Below, piece after piece: positions 19,047 through 26,004 of a DNA stretch of 64,000 nt. Source of the DNA: Synechococcales cyanobacterium C42_A2020_086 (lineage in GTDB: Bacteria; Cyanobacteriota; Cyanobacteriia; Elainellales; Elainellaceae); NCBI GenBank assembly GCA_015272325.1, contig JACYLU010000025.1, forward strand, positions 1-64,000. Reading direction: 5' to 3'. Positions within the stretch are counted from its first letter, which is position 1. Each line of letters opens with the position of its first letter. The notes under the pieces were generated by a model. It made no database searches, was not told where the DNA came from, and was given only the letters and a program-made list of their open reading frames with translations. The position numbers were made by a program, and so were the translations under genes.

Positions 19047-19661
19047 CTACACAACCGCATCTGGCGATTTAGAAGTTGGGGGCACCTGGTTAACCAGGAA
19101 CCGGCGAATACTTTGAATCGCCAATAGCCATAGCCCCATGACAAACAATCCGGCTACGACTGGCACTGTCAACGCTAGCAGCGAAACCACAATTGCCAGC
19201 GTTAGCTCGATTGTCGCAATCACTGGATTAGTCAGCCCAGCCGACACCATTGTAGAAATAATCCGCAGAATATTTGTCATGCCGCTGGTTAAGCCGGCCG
19301 CACCTCCCCCTGCCAGCAAGGCAGTCGTCCACTGAATCAGTGGATTCATGGTGTCAGGTGCAGCCGAAGCAGTGACAATCGTACCAGCAATGATGGCCGC
19401 TGGCACCGACAGCAGATCTAGCAGGTGGTCAAACCAGGGAATGTAGTAGCCGGCAATTTCTAGGGCACTGGCAACAGCAAACAAAATCAGCGCCTGGTTA
19501 CTTTCCACCCAATCAAAATCGGACGGCAGATCTACATGCCCAATCACTGCCGCCCCGCTCAGCAATAGCAGCGGCACAAATACCCGAAACCCGCAGGCTG
19601 CGCTGAGGCTAATGCCCAGCATCAGACTAATCAGCGTATCAATACTCAGCCCGCTTTCCAT
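19047..19661 (-). CDS. DUF4126 membrane protein, copy 1
   Basis: 204 aa, with about five to six hydrophobic segments. DUF4126 landmarks: GISLSAACGFRVFVPLL near residues 16-32, EIAGYYIPWFDHLLDLL near 66-82, then PAAIIAGT and GGGAAGLTSGMTN. An integral membrane protein of unknown function. A GGAGAG ribosome-binding site precedes the ATG. It is followed upstream by a second DUF4126 gene, about half identical by eye in the conserved segments, so the pair arose by tandem duplication or came as a set. Confidence 0.88.
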   Translation of the reverse strand: MESGLSIDTLISLMLGISLSAACGFRVFVPLLLLSGAAVIGHVDLPSDFDWVESNQALILFAVASALEIAGYYIPWFDHLLDLLSVPAAIIAGTIVTASAAPDTMNPLIQWTTALLAGGGAAGLTSGMTNILRIISTMVSAGLTNPVIATIELTLAIVVSLLALTVPVVAGLFVMGLWLLAIQSIRRFLVNQVPPTSKSPDAVV

Positions 19662-19812
19662 AGTGCTCTCTCCATTGATTACGCTACACCCATCCGCCGT
19701 GTGCTTTTGTCTTCTTCAGTTTAGAACACTCGTTGGCATGGCTTCGTTTGCTGCTAGACCATCTCAAAGACTAATCCTTTATTGATCTTTAAGGATGAGC
19801 TATCCTATGTGC

Positions 19813-20382
19813 TCAATCTTCTGTTTGTTTTCTACGCCTGCGTTTCCGCAACTGCCCCATGGCAAACAGAAGGACACCCATCACCAGCAGGGCTGCTAGA
19901 ACTGGCAGCAGAATTGCCAGCACCGATAGGGTTGCCGAGGTGACGAGTTCCATCGTAGACAGCAGGGGATTACCCAGGCCGCCAGTGGTGACCGTAGAAG
20001 CTAGGCGTGTGATGTCCGTTAAACCCTGAGTAATGCCTGCTGCACCGCCACCTACCAGAGCTGCGAGGGTCCATTGCAGCATTGGGTTCATCTCCGTCGT
20101 GACTGCTGCTGTGGTTAGCGTACCTGCCACAATGGCTGTGGGAGTGGCCACCACATCAAGCAGCTCGTCGAGCCAGGGAATGTAGTAACCCGCGACTTCC
20201 AGGAGCGTGGCAACGGCAAACATCGTCAGTGCTGCCTGACTGCCGACCCACTCAAAACCGGGAGCCAGCGACAGATATCCTGACTGGGCCGCAAGGCTCA
20301 TCACCAGAAAGGGTACAAACACTCGAAATCCGCAGGCAGCGCTGAGACCCATTCCCAGCATGAGGTTTAGTAAAGGTTCCAT
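19813..20382 (-). CDS. DUF4126 membrane protein, copy 2
   Basis: 189 aa; the same landmarks as copy 1: GMGLSAACGFRVFVPFL, EVAGYYIPWLDELLDVV, PTAIVAGT and GGGAAGITQGLTD. The C terminus differs, ending in a basic KRRRRKQ tail instead of a polar one. Separated from copy 1 by about 150 bp on the same strand, so the two may be co-transcribed and may form a hetero-oligomer. Function unknown. Confidence 0.88.
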   Translation of the reverse strand: MEPLLNLMLGMGLSAACGFRVFVPFLVMSLAAQSGYLSLAPGFEWVGSQAALTMFAVATLLEVAGYYIPWLDELLDVVATPTAIVAGTLTTAAVTTEMNPMLQWTLAALVGGGAAGITQGLTDITRLASTVTTGGLGNPLLSTMELVTSATLSVLAILLPVLAALLVMGVLLFAMGQLRKRRRRKQTED

Positions 20383-21207
20383 CTCATAGCTTGGCTACTT
20401 AAGGTTGGTTAACCTGCGCTTAAATCCATTCAGGCTATGGCTCAGGTTATGGCTACAGTATGCCACTGCCGGCCCTATCGATGCCCGTACCCATCTAAGG
20501 GGTTGTCCTGGGAAGGTGTGACTTGTTGCCGCCAGCAATCAGAATTTTGTCAGTCAATCATACCGGACTCTTGCGGTTAGACATGCAGAGCAGCGCTCCT
20601 CGTCTCCGTGTTTCTAGCGATTGAACCATTCAATTGAATCAAGAGACGAATGTTATTCCTAGAAACTGCCGATCAAGAACTCAATCATTTTTTCCGTAGA
20701 ACTACTAGCCAATTGCTAATTTCATAAACTTTTTGTGAGTATAACTTCAAAATGAGGGCATAAAAAGCAACTAAATTGATTGCAATAAATGAAGAGCTGA
20801 TTTTCAAATAAATTATTTTCAATCCATGAATTGAGATCCCATCCGTAATTTCGTCGAGGACTATGCTGAATCGACAAAATAGCCGTATTCCCACGGTAGC
20901 TGAAGTCCCAGCGAAATTAATAAACCTGGAAATGTGCACAGTTTTGAATGCAGTTGATTGACAGGTCATTACTCATCAATCTTGATTTTTTAGCTCTAGA
21001 AGGCTGAGATTTTTTCAGGGATTTTGCTCTAGTTTGAGCAACAAAGGATGAGTTTCTCCAGGATAGATTTCTTTTGTTGAGACAAAAGATGACTCATTTT
21101 TACCCTCAACTATCTTGGTCAAAAAATTAGAGCTAATTCAAATGAGTTAAGCTGCTCAGTTTTGCTTGTGGTGCTCATTAACCAGCTACTTAAGGCTTTA
21201 AATCCCC
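20383..21207. other. 825-bp AT-rich region upstream of the WcaI-like gene
   Basis: No supported gene; a 94-codon minus-strand frame (20685-20969) has no family features and low-complexity AT-rich coding. Near the 3' end are nested hairpins listed separately (21048-21101). Confidence 0.45.
21048..21101 (+). terminator. Composite hairpin with T5, possible leader attenuator
   Basis: An outer pair ATGAGT (21048-21053) with ACTCAT (21092-21097) encloses an inner stem CTTTTGT (21071-21077), loop TGAG, ACAAAAG (21082-21088), and is followed by a run of five T. It ends about 105 bp before the glycosyltransferase start. It could be a terminator read in the leader of that gene. Confidence 0.35.
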
Positions 21208-22512
21208 ATGCGCATTCTGATTTATTCCTACAACTATTACCCTGAACCGATTGGAATTGCTCCTCTGATGACTGAACTTGCCGAAGGGTTAGTTGCTCGC
21301 GGACATGCAGTCCGGGTGGTAACAGGAATGCCGAACTATCCTCAGCGCCGCATTTATGATGCCTATCAAGGCAAGCTGTACTGCACCGAAGAGCGAAATG
21401 GGGTGCTGATTCAACGCAGTTGTGTTTGGATTCGCCCACAGCCTGGCCTGCTGACTCGCATGTTGTTGGACGGAAGCTTTGTGCTGTCAAGTCTGGTGCA
21501 GTCGCTCCGAGGATGGCGACCCGATGTAATTCTGTTAACAGTCCCCCCCTTGCCTGTCTCCGTTCCGGCAGCGCTTTTGGGTTGGTTCTATTCCTGCCCA
21601 GTGGTTCTGAATTTGCAGGACATCTTGCCTGAGGCAGCAGTTCATGTGGGGCTGATCACCAATCCCCATGCTATCCGGGTATTTGAGGCACTAGAGAGGT
21701 TTGCCTATCGCTCTGCTAGTGTCATTAGCGTCATCACCGACGGCTTCACCGAGAATTTGGTCGGCAAAGGAGTCTCCAAAGCCAAAATTCGCTGTATCCC
21801 CAACTGGGTTGATGTGAAATTTATTCGCCCCCTTCCCAAGGAGGGAGCTTTCCGACGAGCCTATGGGCTAGAGAATAAGTTTGTCGTCATGTATTCCGGC
21901 AATATTGCTCTCACTCAAGGTCTGCGAACGGTGATCCGGGCAGCCGCTCAACTTCGCTCAATGCCAGACATTGCCTTTGTGATTGTGGGAGAAAAGCAAG
22001 CACTAGAATTGCTGCGGCAGGAATGCCTCGACTGCCAAGCCGACAACGTCCTGCTGCTGCCGTTTCAGCCACGAGAGCAGTTGCCCGACATGTTGGCGGC
22101 GGCGGATGTTGGCTTAGTCGTGCAAAAGCGCCATGTCGTTTCGTTCAATATGCCTTCTAAAATTCAGGTGCTACTTGCGAGCGGTCGCCCGATTATTGCC
22201 TCCGTGCCGGTCAACGGAACAGCAGCCAGAGCCATTCAGCAAAGCGGCGGCGGCATTGTTGTAGAGCCGGAACAGCCGGAGCAGCTAGCGGCGGCTGTGC
22301 TTGATCTGTACCACAACCCGGCCAAAGCAAATACCCTTGCTCAGCAAGGCCGCAGCTATGCGATACAAAACTACTCCTTTGAGCAGGCTTTAACACGATA
22401 CGAGCAGTTGTTTTACGACATTACGACCTCTTCTGGCTCTACCGCCGATCTTCTGCCGGGACTGCAAGTAGAACAACCCATCGCCGATGCAATGTCGATT
22501 GATCTGAAATAG
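21208..22512 (+). CDS. WcaI-like glycosyltransferase (GT4)
   Basis: 434 aa. The N terminus MRILIYSYNYYPEPIGIAPL and the following VRVVTGMPNYPQ are characteristic of the WcaI/colanic-acid glycosyltransferase branch. GT-B fold with the GT4 donor-binding domain from about residue 215: VMYSGNIALTQGL, VIVGEK, then LLPFQPREQLPDMLAAADVGLV and an E-x7-E-like end MPSKIQVLLASGRPIIA. It likely transfers a sugar to a lipid-linked exopolysaccharide intermediate in the cytoplasm. Polysaccharide genes lie 14 kb away, so it is an isolated member. Confidence 0.88.
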   Translation: MRILIYSYNYYPEPIGIAPLMTELAEGLVARGHAVRVVTGMPNYPQRRIYDAYQGKLYCTEERNGVLIQRSCVWIRPQPGLLTRMLLDGSFVLSSLVQSLRGWRPDVILLTVPPLPVSVPAALLGWFYSCPVVLNLQDILPEAAVHVGLITNPHAIRVFEALERFAYRSASVISVITDGFTENLVGKGVSKAKIRCIPNWVDVKFIRPLPKEGAFRRAYGLENKFVVMYSGNIALTQGLRTVIRAAAQLRSMPDIAFVIVGEKQALELLRQECLDCQADNVLLLPFQPREQLPDMLAAADVGLVVQKRHVVSFNMPSKIQVLLASGRPIIASVPVNGTAARAIQQSGGGIVVEPEQPEQLAAAVLDLYHNPAKANTLAQQGRSYAIQNYSFEQALTRYEQLFYDITTSSGSTADLLPGLQVEQPIADAMSIDLK

Positions 22513-22522
22513 GGTCTTCCGC

Positions 22523-22917
22523 TCACAAGGTGACAGCGAGTTTGGAAGCCTGATAGAGCAATTGAATTAAGCAACCCAAAGTCAAGAACACAGGGTGAAC
22601 ACACTGTCTCACCCTAGCTGTTTCAATAATCTTTCCTTCGTTCTATTGAGCTTATCCACAAACTCCACTATCCTAAATTCATAGTCTCACTCTTTAAATG
22701 CTCGTCGCACTCTTACAAAAGCATAAATTCAGTATTAAATGCCTGACCAGCCTATTTACCCAATCGATTCACTTTAAATGTCGTCACCGTAACCTAAACG
22801 ATTTCTGCTTCTGTCCCAGTTGAGCGCCTAAACGTGTTCCCCGTCCTCACGGTTTATCTGTGGAACTTGAAAGTAGTAAGCTTGATTCAATCCGCCTTCT
22901 TCGCTGTCACCTTGTGA
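22523..22917. mobile_element. MITE-like element with 17-bp perfect terminal inverted repeats
   Basis: TCACAAGGTGACAGCGA at 22523-22539 is the exact reverse complement of 22901-22917. Beyond the perfect 17 bp, an inner pair also matches in inverted orientation: ATTGAATTAAGC (22561-22572) against a copy with one mismatch near 22880-22891. The enclosed 361 bp has no coding frame. No target duplication is evident. The structure fits a miniature inverted-repeat element or the remnant of an insertion sequence; a very long-range RNA hairpin is the alternative. It begins 11 bp after the glycosyltransferase stop codon and ends about 30 bp before the fluoride operon promoter. Confidence 0.6.
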
Positions 22918-22948
22918 AGTTTTTTTAGCAATTGATGCAGCGTTTTAG

Positions 22949-22957
22949 TGGTATAGT
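22949..22957 (+). promoter_or_regulatory. Extended -10 promoter of the fluoride operon
   Basis: TGGTATAGT is an extended -10 (TGn plus TATAGT). Transcription would start near 22964, a few bases before the riboswitch aptamer, which fits. A good -35 at standard spacing is not seen. Confidence 0.55.
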
Positions 22958-22965
22958 CCAAATTA

Positions 22966-23063
22966 TGGCAATGGAGCTTGCCAAAACCGCCGTTGAAGAT
23001 TGACCTCGCTAAAGTTAGGTTGCCGGGATTCAATTCCAGGATTCAATGGATGATAGCTCCTAC
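22966..23063 (+). ncRNA. Fluoride riboswitch (crcB RNA motif) aptamer
   Basis: The conserved start GGCAATGGAGCTTGCC (22967-22982) forms the first hairpin, its loop carrying GGAGC. This is followed by AAAACCGCC, a variable stem region, and the closing GATGATAGCTCCTAC (23049-23063). The loop GGAGC can pair with GCTCC at 23056-23060, the known pseudoknot of the family. It lies upstream of two crcB genes, the best-known target. The overlap of the pseudoknot strand with the terminator stem gives a clear on-switch: fluoride binding holds GCTCC in the pseudoknot and stops the terminator from forming. Confidence 0.93.
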
Positions 23064-23101
23064 GTTCCCGTATCACTTCAGGGGAGTAGGAGCATGTTTT
23101 T
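23056..23101 (+). terminator. Riboswitch-controlled intrinsic terminator
   Basis: GCTCCTAC (23056-23063) pairs perfectly with GTAGGAGC (23086-23093), and ATGTTTTT follows. The left arm is shared with the aptamer pseudoknot, so terminator and ligand-bound aptamer exclude each other. Confidence 0.9.
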
Positions 23102-23165
23102 AAAGACACTGACCTTCTCCTGAAGCACTAAGACAATAGCATAGGCACTGATTCAGGAGTTTTAA

Positions 23166-23609
23166 ATGGTTGCTTGCTTACAAGACTTGATCCCCATTGC
23201 TATGGGAGCGCTGCCGCCCCCCACAAACGCACTAGATGTACCGATAGCCGTTAGCATAGGGGCAATTCCTGGGGCATTGAGTCGGTATTATCTCACCCTT
23301 CTATGTGCCCGGTGGTTGGGAGTCAGTTTTCCCTTTGGCACGTTCGCGATTAATCTTTCAGGCTCGCTCTTGATGGGCTTTTTTGCTGCCTTAACCGTTG
23401 AGCGCATCATTCTTTCAACCGAGTTGCAGCTTCTGATTACCACCGGGTTTCTAGGGTCTTACACCACCTTTTCCACCTATGCCTTAGACACAGCTAATCT
23501 GCGGCGAACGGGCAATCGATCGCTGACTCTTCTTTATTGGGCAGGCAGTGTGGTGTTGGGAGGAATTTGCTTAGAAATTGGTATCCGTCTAGCTCAATTA
23601 TTCGGTTAA
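23166..23609 (+). CDS. crcB: Fluoride exporter CrcB/Fluc, first copy
   Basis: 147 aa, four hydrophobic segments. Family motifs: GAIPGALSRYYL (about residues 33-44), FPFGTFAINLSGSLLMGF with the conserved Asn, and TTGFLGSYTTFSTYALD, the phenylalanine/threonine-lined pore region. Fluc proteins work as dual-topology dimers that let F- leave the cytoplasm. AGGAG precedes the ATG. It sits behind a fluoride riboswitch and is followed 12 bp later by a second CrcB, so the pair may form the heterodimeric kind. Confidence 0.95.
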   Translation: MVACLQDLIPIAMGALPPPTNALDVPIAVSIGAIPGALSRYYLTLLCARWLGVSFPFGTFAINLSGSLLMGFFAALTVERIILSTELQLLITTGFLGSYTTFSTYALDTANLRRTGNRSLTLLYWAGSVVLGGICLEIGIRLAQLFG

Positions 23610-23621
23610 CTGGAGAAGCAG

Positions 23622-24074
23622 ATGCCGAAGCCAGTCCATTCATCGGGTCAGGGTTTAACCGCTATTTTCTCTATACTACGGACTCAAAATCCCCAACTAC
23701 GGCTGCCCCTAGCAGTCAGCTTTGGCGCGATCGCGGGAGCCTTATGTCGGTACTATCTCACCCTCGGTTGTAATCAGTGGTTTGGAACCGCCTTTCCCTA
23801 CGGGACTTTGCTGATCAACCTTTCGGGGGCGTTCTTGATGGGCTTTTTCACCACGCTTGTGATTGAGCGAATTGAGGTATCACCAGATTTTCGCACCTTG
23901 ATTGCGGTGGGTTTTTTAGGATCGTACACCACCTTCTCCACCTACGAACTGGATACTGAAAAACTGCTTGTCAGTGGGCATTGGGAGGTTACCGCATTGT
24001 ATTGGATTTGCACCGCTATTCTAGGAGTGCTGTGTTTGGAATTGGGAAATTTTTTAGCGAGGAGGCTACCATGA
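23622..24074 (+). CDS. crcB: Fluoride exporter CrcB/Fluc, second copy
   Basis: 150 aa, paralogue of the preceding gene. Motifs: GAIAGALCRYYL (about residues 37-48), FPYGTLLINLSGAFLMGF, and AVGFLGSYTTFSTYELD. A longer N terminus of about 30 residues precedes the first membrane segment. Two Fluc genes in tandem usually encode subunits of opposite fixed topology that assemble as a heterodimer; positive-inside bias could not be judged reliably by eye. Its stop codon overlaps the start of the DUF190 gene in ATGA. Confidence 0.95.
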   Translation: MPKPVHSSGQGLTAIFSILRTQNPQLRLPLAVSFGAIAGALCRYYLTLGCNQWFGTAFPYGTLLINLSGAFLMGFFTTLVIERIEVSPDFRTLIAVGFLGSYTTFSTYELDTEKLLVSGHWEVTALYWICTAILGVLCLELGNFLARRLP

Positions 24075-24391
24075 ACGAATGGGAGAAACTAACGATCTAC
24101 ATTGACGAAAGCGATTTGTGGCATGGCAAACCGCTATCTACAGCACTGGTAGAAGAAGCTCGGAAACAAGGGCTTGCCGGAGCGACGGTCATTAGAGGCA
24201 TCGAAGGGTTTGGGGTTCGCCAACACCGCCAAATTCACACTGCGCGAATCATGGAGCTAGCAGATCTACCGATAATAGTCATCATCATTGATCGGGCAGA
24301 AACCATAGCTCAGTTTCTCCCAACTGTACAAGCAATGGTTGCAGTGGGGTTGATCACGCAAGAAACAATTAAGACAATCCTCCCGCAATAA
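24071..24391 (+). CDS. DUF190 family protein, PII-like fold
   Basis: 106 aa from the ATG at 24071, with AGGAGG upstream and a 4-bp overlap with the second crcB (translational coupling). It begins with a short N-terminal strand region, LTIYIDESDLWHGKPLSTALVEEARKQGL being the DUF190 signature (shown split by position: residues 6-34), then GATVIRGIEGFG and LPIIVIIIDRAE. DUF190 proteins are known to adopt the trimeric GlnB/PII-like ferredoxin fold. By context it acts with the fluoride exporters, perhaps as a sensor or modulator; that role is inference. Confidence 0.88.
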   Translation: MNEWEKLTIYIDESDLWHGKPLSTALVEEARKQGLAGATVIRGIEGFGVRQHRQIHTARIMELADLPIIVIIIDRAETIAQFLPTVQAMVAVGLITQETIKTILPQ

Positions 24392-24477
24392 ACCTCTGAC
24401 TTTGGTACCGCCTTCCCACCACCAACCGGATGCATCGCCAGATGCATTACCTGCGTTACCTCACAGGATGAAAAAAC

Positions 24478-25836
24478 TTATTCGGCGGCTTGCAGAGTAC
24501 TAACTTCTGGAAGATACAACCGCTCCTCGCTGGCGTCGTACTCAAACAGCTCCGCATAGCGCCCCCAGTCTACGGCGGTGGCAAATTGCCGCTCGGCTTC
24601 ATCATGGGGAAAATGCTCATCGAGCAGATCCAGGAAGAAACCCGCTCGCATTGTGCCGCTCTGCTTTTCTTGCAGTGTTTGCCAGATACTGACTAGCATC
24701 GGTACCCGATCCAACACCTGCTGGCGAAACAGGTCTTTACTGCGCAGAATTGTGGTAGTGGCGAAGTCGCGTCCTGTGTCAGTAAGTCGCACATCGCCCT
24801 GTTTGACTTCTGCAAAGCCTAAGAGTTGCGCTCCATCGAGAATCGGCAGCAGATCATCCACCGACAGGCGCAGCCGCTCAGCCAGCTGGTAAATATCTAT
24901 CTCGTCTTTCGAGGATTCAACGATTAATTCCAAAAGACCACTAATACCTCCTGTGCGAGCATGAGGCAAAGGTTGAGCATAGGGTGATGTAGGGACTGCC
25001 TTTGGGGGGGTGGCAAGGGAGGGAACAGTCACTTCCCCTGTCACCTCTAAGTTGGGATTAGTCATCACCGTGTAAATATAGTCCACTAGAGCTTTGAAGC
25101 GGGGATGGCTGCGAGGATGAGGCCGCGGTAAATTAATCACCACTTCACCACGAATATGACCCGGATTAGCCCCTAGCACTATCACCCGATCTGCTAAAAA
25201 TACGGCCTCTTCAATATTGTGCGTTACAATCACGATGCTTCGCGATGGGAATGTACCTGCATTCCACAGATCGTCAATTTCACCCCGCAGGTTTTCTGAA
25301 GTCAGCACATCCAGCGCACTAAACGGCTCATCCATAAACAGCACCTGCGGCTGCAGCACAAAGGCACGGGCGAAACCGACTCGCTGCTTCATACCGCCCG
25401 AGAGTTCTTTGGGATAGGCGCTTTCAAAGCCATCTAAACCCACCAAGTCAATCGCCTTCAGTGCCCGTTGACGTCGTTCATCGCGATGGATACCCCGCGC
25501 TTCTAGACCTAGCTCCACATTTTGCTGCACCGTTAACCAAGGCAAGAGGGCAAAGCTCTGGAACACCATAGCCACATTCTCATTGGTGCCCCGCAGGAGC
25601 TGACCGTTACTGAGCACTCGCCCTTCGCTAGGAGGCAGCAAACCTGCCATGACTCGCAGCAGAGTACTCTTACCGCTGCCGCTGCGTCCCAGAAGCGCCA
25701 CCACCTCACCAGACCGCACCATCAAATTGATATCACGCAGCACAGTAAATTCGCCCTTCCCATCCGGCAAAGGGAAGCGTTTGTACATGTTCTCAACGGC
25801 AATCAGAACGTCACCTGTGGGCACAGATTTGATCAT
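24478..25836 (-). CDS. NitT/TauT-type ABC transporter ATPase with AAA-associated C-terminal domain
   Basis: 452 aa from the ATG at 25836, preceded by TAGGAGAAG; a 21-codon upstream extension is less likely. ABC domain: Walker A GRSGSGKST (about residues 50-58), Q-loop VFQSFALLPW, signature LSGGMKQR, Walker B VLFMDEPFSALD, H-loop VTHN. After about residue 300 comes an extra C-terminal domain of about 140 residues (LIVESSKDEIDIYQLAERL onwards) matching the AAA-associated domain of this subfamily, likely regulatory. Substrate unknown; nitrate, sulfonate or bicarbonate are family precedents. It follows the permease gene by about 170 bp. Confidence 0.88.
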   Translation of the reverse strand: MIKSVPTGDVLIAVENMYKRFPLPDGKGEFTVLRDINLMVRSGEVVALLGRSGSGKSTLLRVMAGLLPPSEGRVLSNGQLLRGTNENVAMVFQSFALLPWLTVQQNVELGLEARGIHRDERRQRALKAIDLVGLDGFESAYPKELSGGMKQRVGFARAFVLQPQVLFMDEPFSALDVLTSENLRGEIDDLWNAGTFPSRSIVIVTHNIEEAVFLADRVIVLGANPGHIRGEVVINLPRPHPRSHPRFKALVDYIYTVMTNPNLEVTGEVTVPSLATPPKAVPTSPYAQPLPHARTGGISGLLELIVESSKDEIDIYQLAERLRLSVDDLLPILDGAQLLGFAEVKQGDVRLTDTGRDFATTTILRSKDLFRQQVLDRVPMLVSIWQTLQEKQSGTMRAGFFLDLLDEHFPHDEAERQFATAVDWGRYAELFEYDASEERLYLPEVSTLQAAE

Positions 25837-26004
25837 TGCGGCTTCTCCTAAGTTTGAATCATAGTCTTCCGTAGCGCCAGTCTGTGTTATCAACAACACA
25901 TCAGCAGAGGTTATCTCCTCGTGATGGATTTCTGATAAACCTGTGATACAGGCAATGCATGCATTTATATTGAGAAAATTCTTGGAAGGAGTGACCAGAA
26001 GCCA

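Noticed and set aside
20685-20969. 94-codon minus-strand open frame upstream of the glycosyltransferase
   Set aside because: AT-rich composition unlike neighbouring genes, no ribosome-binding site and no family.
22513-23165. Possible tRNA suggested by a GGATTCAATTCC-like segment near 23026
   Set aside because: The segment belongs to the riboswitch variable region; no acceptor stem or anticodon arm can be drawn.
24431-24452. GATGCAT inverted repeat (ATGCATC, GCCA, GATGCAT) after the DUF190 gene
   Set aside because: Seven pairs but no T-run on either strand; it may be a weak terminator but the evidence is thin.
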